A DNA stretch of 64,000 nucleotides from Streptomyces thermodiastaticus. Lineage in GTDB: Bacteria > Actinomycetota > Actinomycetes > Streptomycetales > Streptomycetaceae. Below the pieces are notes generated by a model. It made no database searches and had not been told where the DNA came from. It saw nothing but the letters and a program-made list of their open reading frames with translations. The stretch spans positions 62,001 through 126,000 of the forward strand of contig NZ_BNBV01000013.1 of assembly GCF_014656135.1 (NCBI RefSeq), written 5' to 3'. Below, one piece after another: positions 62,828 to 64,000 of this stretch; position 1 is the first letter of the stretch; every line of letters begins with the position of its first letter. Made by a program: the position numbers and the translations under genes.

Positions 62828-63097
62828 CCGCCATCCCCTCTCGCGGCGGGACCCCGCCCCGCCGTCGTGCACACGGATCACGCTAGGGTCCGCGGACCGC
62901 ACCGGCGACGGGGCGGCCGACGAACGGGTGGCGGCGTCCTGCCCGGTGGGCGACGGGCTCACCGGGACGGACGAGCCCCGAACGGCGAGGTCCGGCATGC
63001 GCCAGCGAGCGGGACGTCCGAGGGTGTGTCCAGGAGGTGCTTTCTCGCCGACCGACCGGGGACGGGGCCCCGGGGCGCCTTCCACGGAGGCACACGC

Positions 63098-63358
63098 ATG
63101 CACACTGCACCCACTCCCGTGGCGGTCCTGATGGCAGTCGCCGCCGTTCTCGGCCCGGCCGCCCCGGCGGCCGCTTCACATGTCACCGGCTCCTCGCCCG
63201 CCCACCGGCCCGTGCTCGCGCCGGCCCTCGCGGCCGACGGCGCGAGACCCGGCGGCGCCACCGACGCGGACCTGGCCATCGGCGGCGGGCTGCTCGCGAC
63301 GGGCGTCGTCTCGGGCGGCCTGCTCTGGTGGCGCGGCCGTTCCGGCCGGCGCACCTGA
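63098..63358 (+). CDS. Small exported protein with sortase-substrate-like tail
   Basis: 86 aa, ATG at 63098 behind GGAGGCACACGC. A signal peptide (about 1-27, ending AAAS) is followed by a short Pro/Ala/His-rich section, then a hydrophobic helix (about 58-76) and positively charged end WWRGRSGRRT. The layout equals a cell-wall sorting tail, but the usual LPxTG is absent; the segment before the helix is GGATDADLAIGGG. Divergent from the sortase gene with 270 bp between. It may be a membrane or wall-linked peptide. Function unknown. Confidence 0.6.
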   Translation: MHTAPTPVAVLMAVAAVLGPAAPAAASHVTGSSPAHRPVLAPALAADGARPGGATDADLAIGGGLLATGVVSGGLLWWRGRSGRRT

Positions 63359-63411
63359 CGGCCGCGGACGTCCCGCTCGGTGCACCTGACAGCCGCGGAC
63401 GTCCGGTTCGG
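63351..63411 (+). repeat. 30-bp direct repeat at gene end
   Basis: GCACCTGAC(G/A)GCCGCGGACG at 63351 recurs at 63382 (period 31 bp, 26 of 30 bases alike by eye), beginning within the stop codon region of the small exported protein. Confidence 0.6.
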
Positions 63412-63554
63412 CGTATCGGACGGCCGCCGACGCCTGAGACCTCCCCTCGGCGCGCCGCCGAGCGGAGCACACACGTGCCGGGGCACGGACGCGTGCGGCC
63501 GCAAGGACGCGTGCCGCCGAGGGGGAGACACGACCCGGACACCGACGGACGGGC

Positions 63555-63644
63555 GGACACATGCGTCGCTCCGGACACATGCGTCGCTCCGGGCACACGC
63601 GTCGCTCCGGACATATGCGTCGCTCCGGGCACACGCGTCGCTCC
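63555..63644 (+). repeat. 18-bp tandem repeat, five phased copies
   Basis: Units at 63555, 63573, 63591, 63609 and 63627; the first two are identical (GGACACATGCGTCGCTCC) and the others differ by one to three bases. A sixth degenerate unit runs into the terminator at 63647-63692, whose arm resembles the repeat. Eighteen bases keep all frames open, but no ribosome site or gene is apparent. Confidence 0.8.
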
Positions 63645-63646
63645 GA

Positions 63647-63692
63647 CACACGTGTCGCCCCGGACCGGGGAAGGTCCGGGGCGACACGTGTG
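63647..63692. terminator. 20-bp perfect hairpin
   Basis: Arms 63647-63666 and 63673-63692 pair perfectly (20 bp), loop GGGGAA. It lies between the converging small exported gene and the last gene, suitable as a bidirectional terminator. Confidence 0.82.
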
Positions 63693-63713
63693 CATGTCCG
63701 CCGGCCGGGGCGC

Positions 63714-64000
63714 TCAGGCGACGCCCTCCTCGCCGGGGCGGCGGCGCGCGAGGCAGTAGGCCGCACCGAGCGAGCCCGCGATGAGCGCGCTGCCCATGCC
63801 GACCTCCTTGAGGTCGAAGCCGGCCACGGTGCCGCCCCCGCCCGCGTGGACGCCGTGCCGGTAGTGCTCGGGCCGGCCTGAGCCGTGACCGCCCCGGCCC
63901 CCCTCGTCGTCTCCGTAGCCTCCGCCGCCGTAGGAGCGGCCGCCCCCGCCGTCGTCGTCGTATCCGCTGCCGCCGTAGTGATCTCCGCCGCCGTAGGCCT
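63714..64000 (-). CDS. Gly-rich surface-type protein, C-terminal part
   Basis: Only the last 95 codons are in the window; it continues past the right edge. It is Gly/Tyr/Asp-rich (GGGG and YGGGG blocks), then VAGFDLKEVGMGSALIAGSLGAAYCLARRRPGEEGVA, i.e. a hydrophobic helix followed by RRR and a short tail. Together with the sortase at 62144-62827 this suggests a wall- or membrane-anchored surface protein, similar in tail to the small exported gene at 63098. The start and N-terminus are unseen. Confidence 0.6.
   Translation of the reverse strand, partial: AYGGGDHYGGSGYDDDGGGGRSYGGGGYGDDEGGRGGHGSGRPEHYRHGVHAGGGGTVAGFDLKEVGMGSALIAGSLGAAYCLARRRPGEEGVA

Noticed and set aside
63555..63644. 18-bp tandem units considered as CRISPR or replication iterons
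   Set aside because: Units are directly abutting without spacers, adjoin a terminator, and no cas or rep gene is present.

Overview
The window is very GC-rich, with strongly G/C-biased third codon positions, frequent GTG and TTG starts, many ATGA/GTGA gene overlaps and several apparently leaderless genes. The content (HrdD-type sigma factor, SpoIIE-type phosphatase with HATPase, Rpf-LysM-M23 wall hydrolase, class F sortase, many sugar-utilisation genes) points to a Streptomyces or close relative. It looks like a chromosomal accessory/arm-type region; I see no rRNA, tRNA, CRISPR, insertion sequence or phage.

Layout. 1-6.9 kb: the end of a Gfo/Idh/MocA oxidoreductase, a GntR/FCD regulator and a tightly coupled ring-cleavage operon (GalB-like hydratase, GalC-like aldolase, GalD-like tautomerase, a catechol-2,3-dioxygenase-type enzyme and an aromatic-acid MFS importer). 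Together these could take a gallate-like substrate to pyruvate and oxaloacetate. 7-13.1 kb: Rv2629-like protein, PolX-PHP protein, group 2 sigma factor, MFS exporter and its MarR regulator. 13.2-25.1 kb: a compact, apparently unassigned biosynthetic locus: two paralogous flavoproteins, an adenylate-forming ligase, a cation/proton antiporter, an atypical P450, an FMN 2-hydroxy-acid oxidase, an MIO-type aromatic amino acid lyase or aminomutase, and a two-component system. Three of its promoters share one box at fixed spacing from a leaderless start, which ties the two halves into one regulon.

25.1-41 kb: proline-rich small protein, 6-phosphogluconate dehydrogenase, Rpf-LysM-M23 hydrolase, DMT transporter, FhuF-like protein, secreted PA14-GH2 glycosidase, WS/DGAT acyltransferase, zinc-ribbon SDR, two small ORFs, GNAT, DoxX and TetR proteins. 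40.5-51.4 kb: a complete predicted N-glycan core utilisation system (LacI regulator with two operators, lipoprotein and two permeases, GH5 mannosidase, exported GH85 endoglycosidase, GH38 alpha-mannosidase). The ABC ATPase is not in the operon, as is common in Streptomyces sugar importers that share MsiK.

51.8-64 kb: secreted SH3-like protein, lipase-maturation-factor-type membrane protein, PAS-GAF-PP2C-HATPase regulator, Fpg/Nei glycosylase, HIT-like protein, an ECF sigma and zinc-finger anti-sigma pair split by an unknown gene, small lipoprotein, amino-acid permease, universal stress protein, and a sortase flanked by two small proteins with sortase-substrate-like tails. Several short tandem-repeat arrays lie at gene 3' ends in the last 13 kb. 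Protein family assignments come from reading motifs by eye; no database search was possible.
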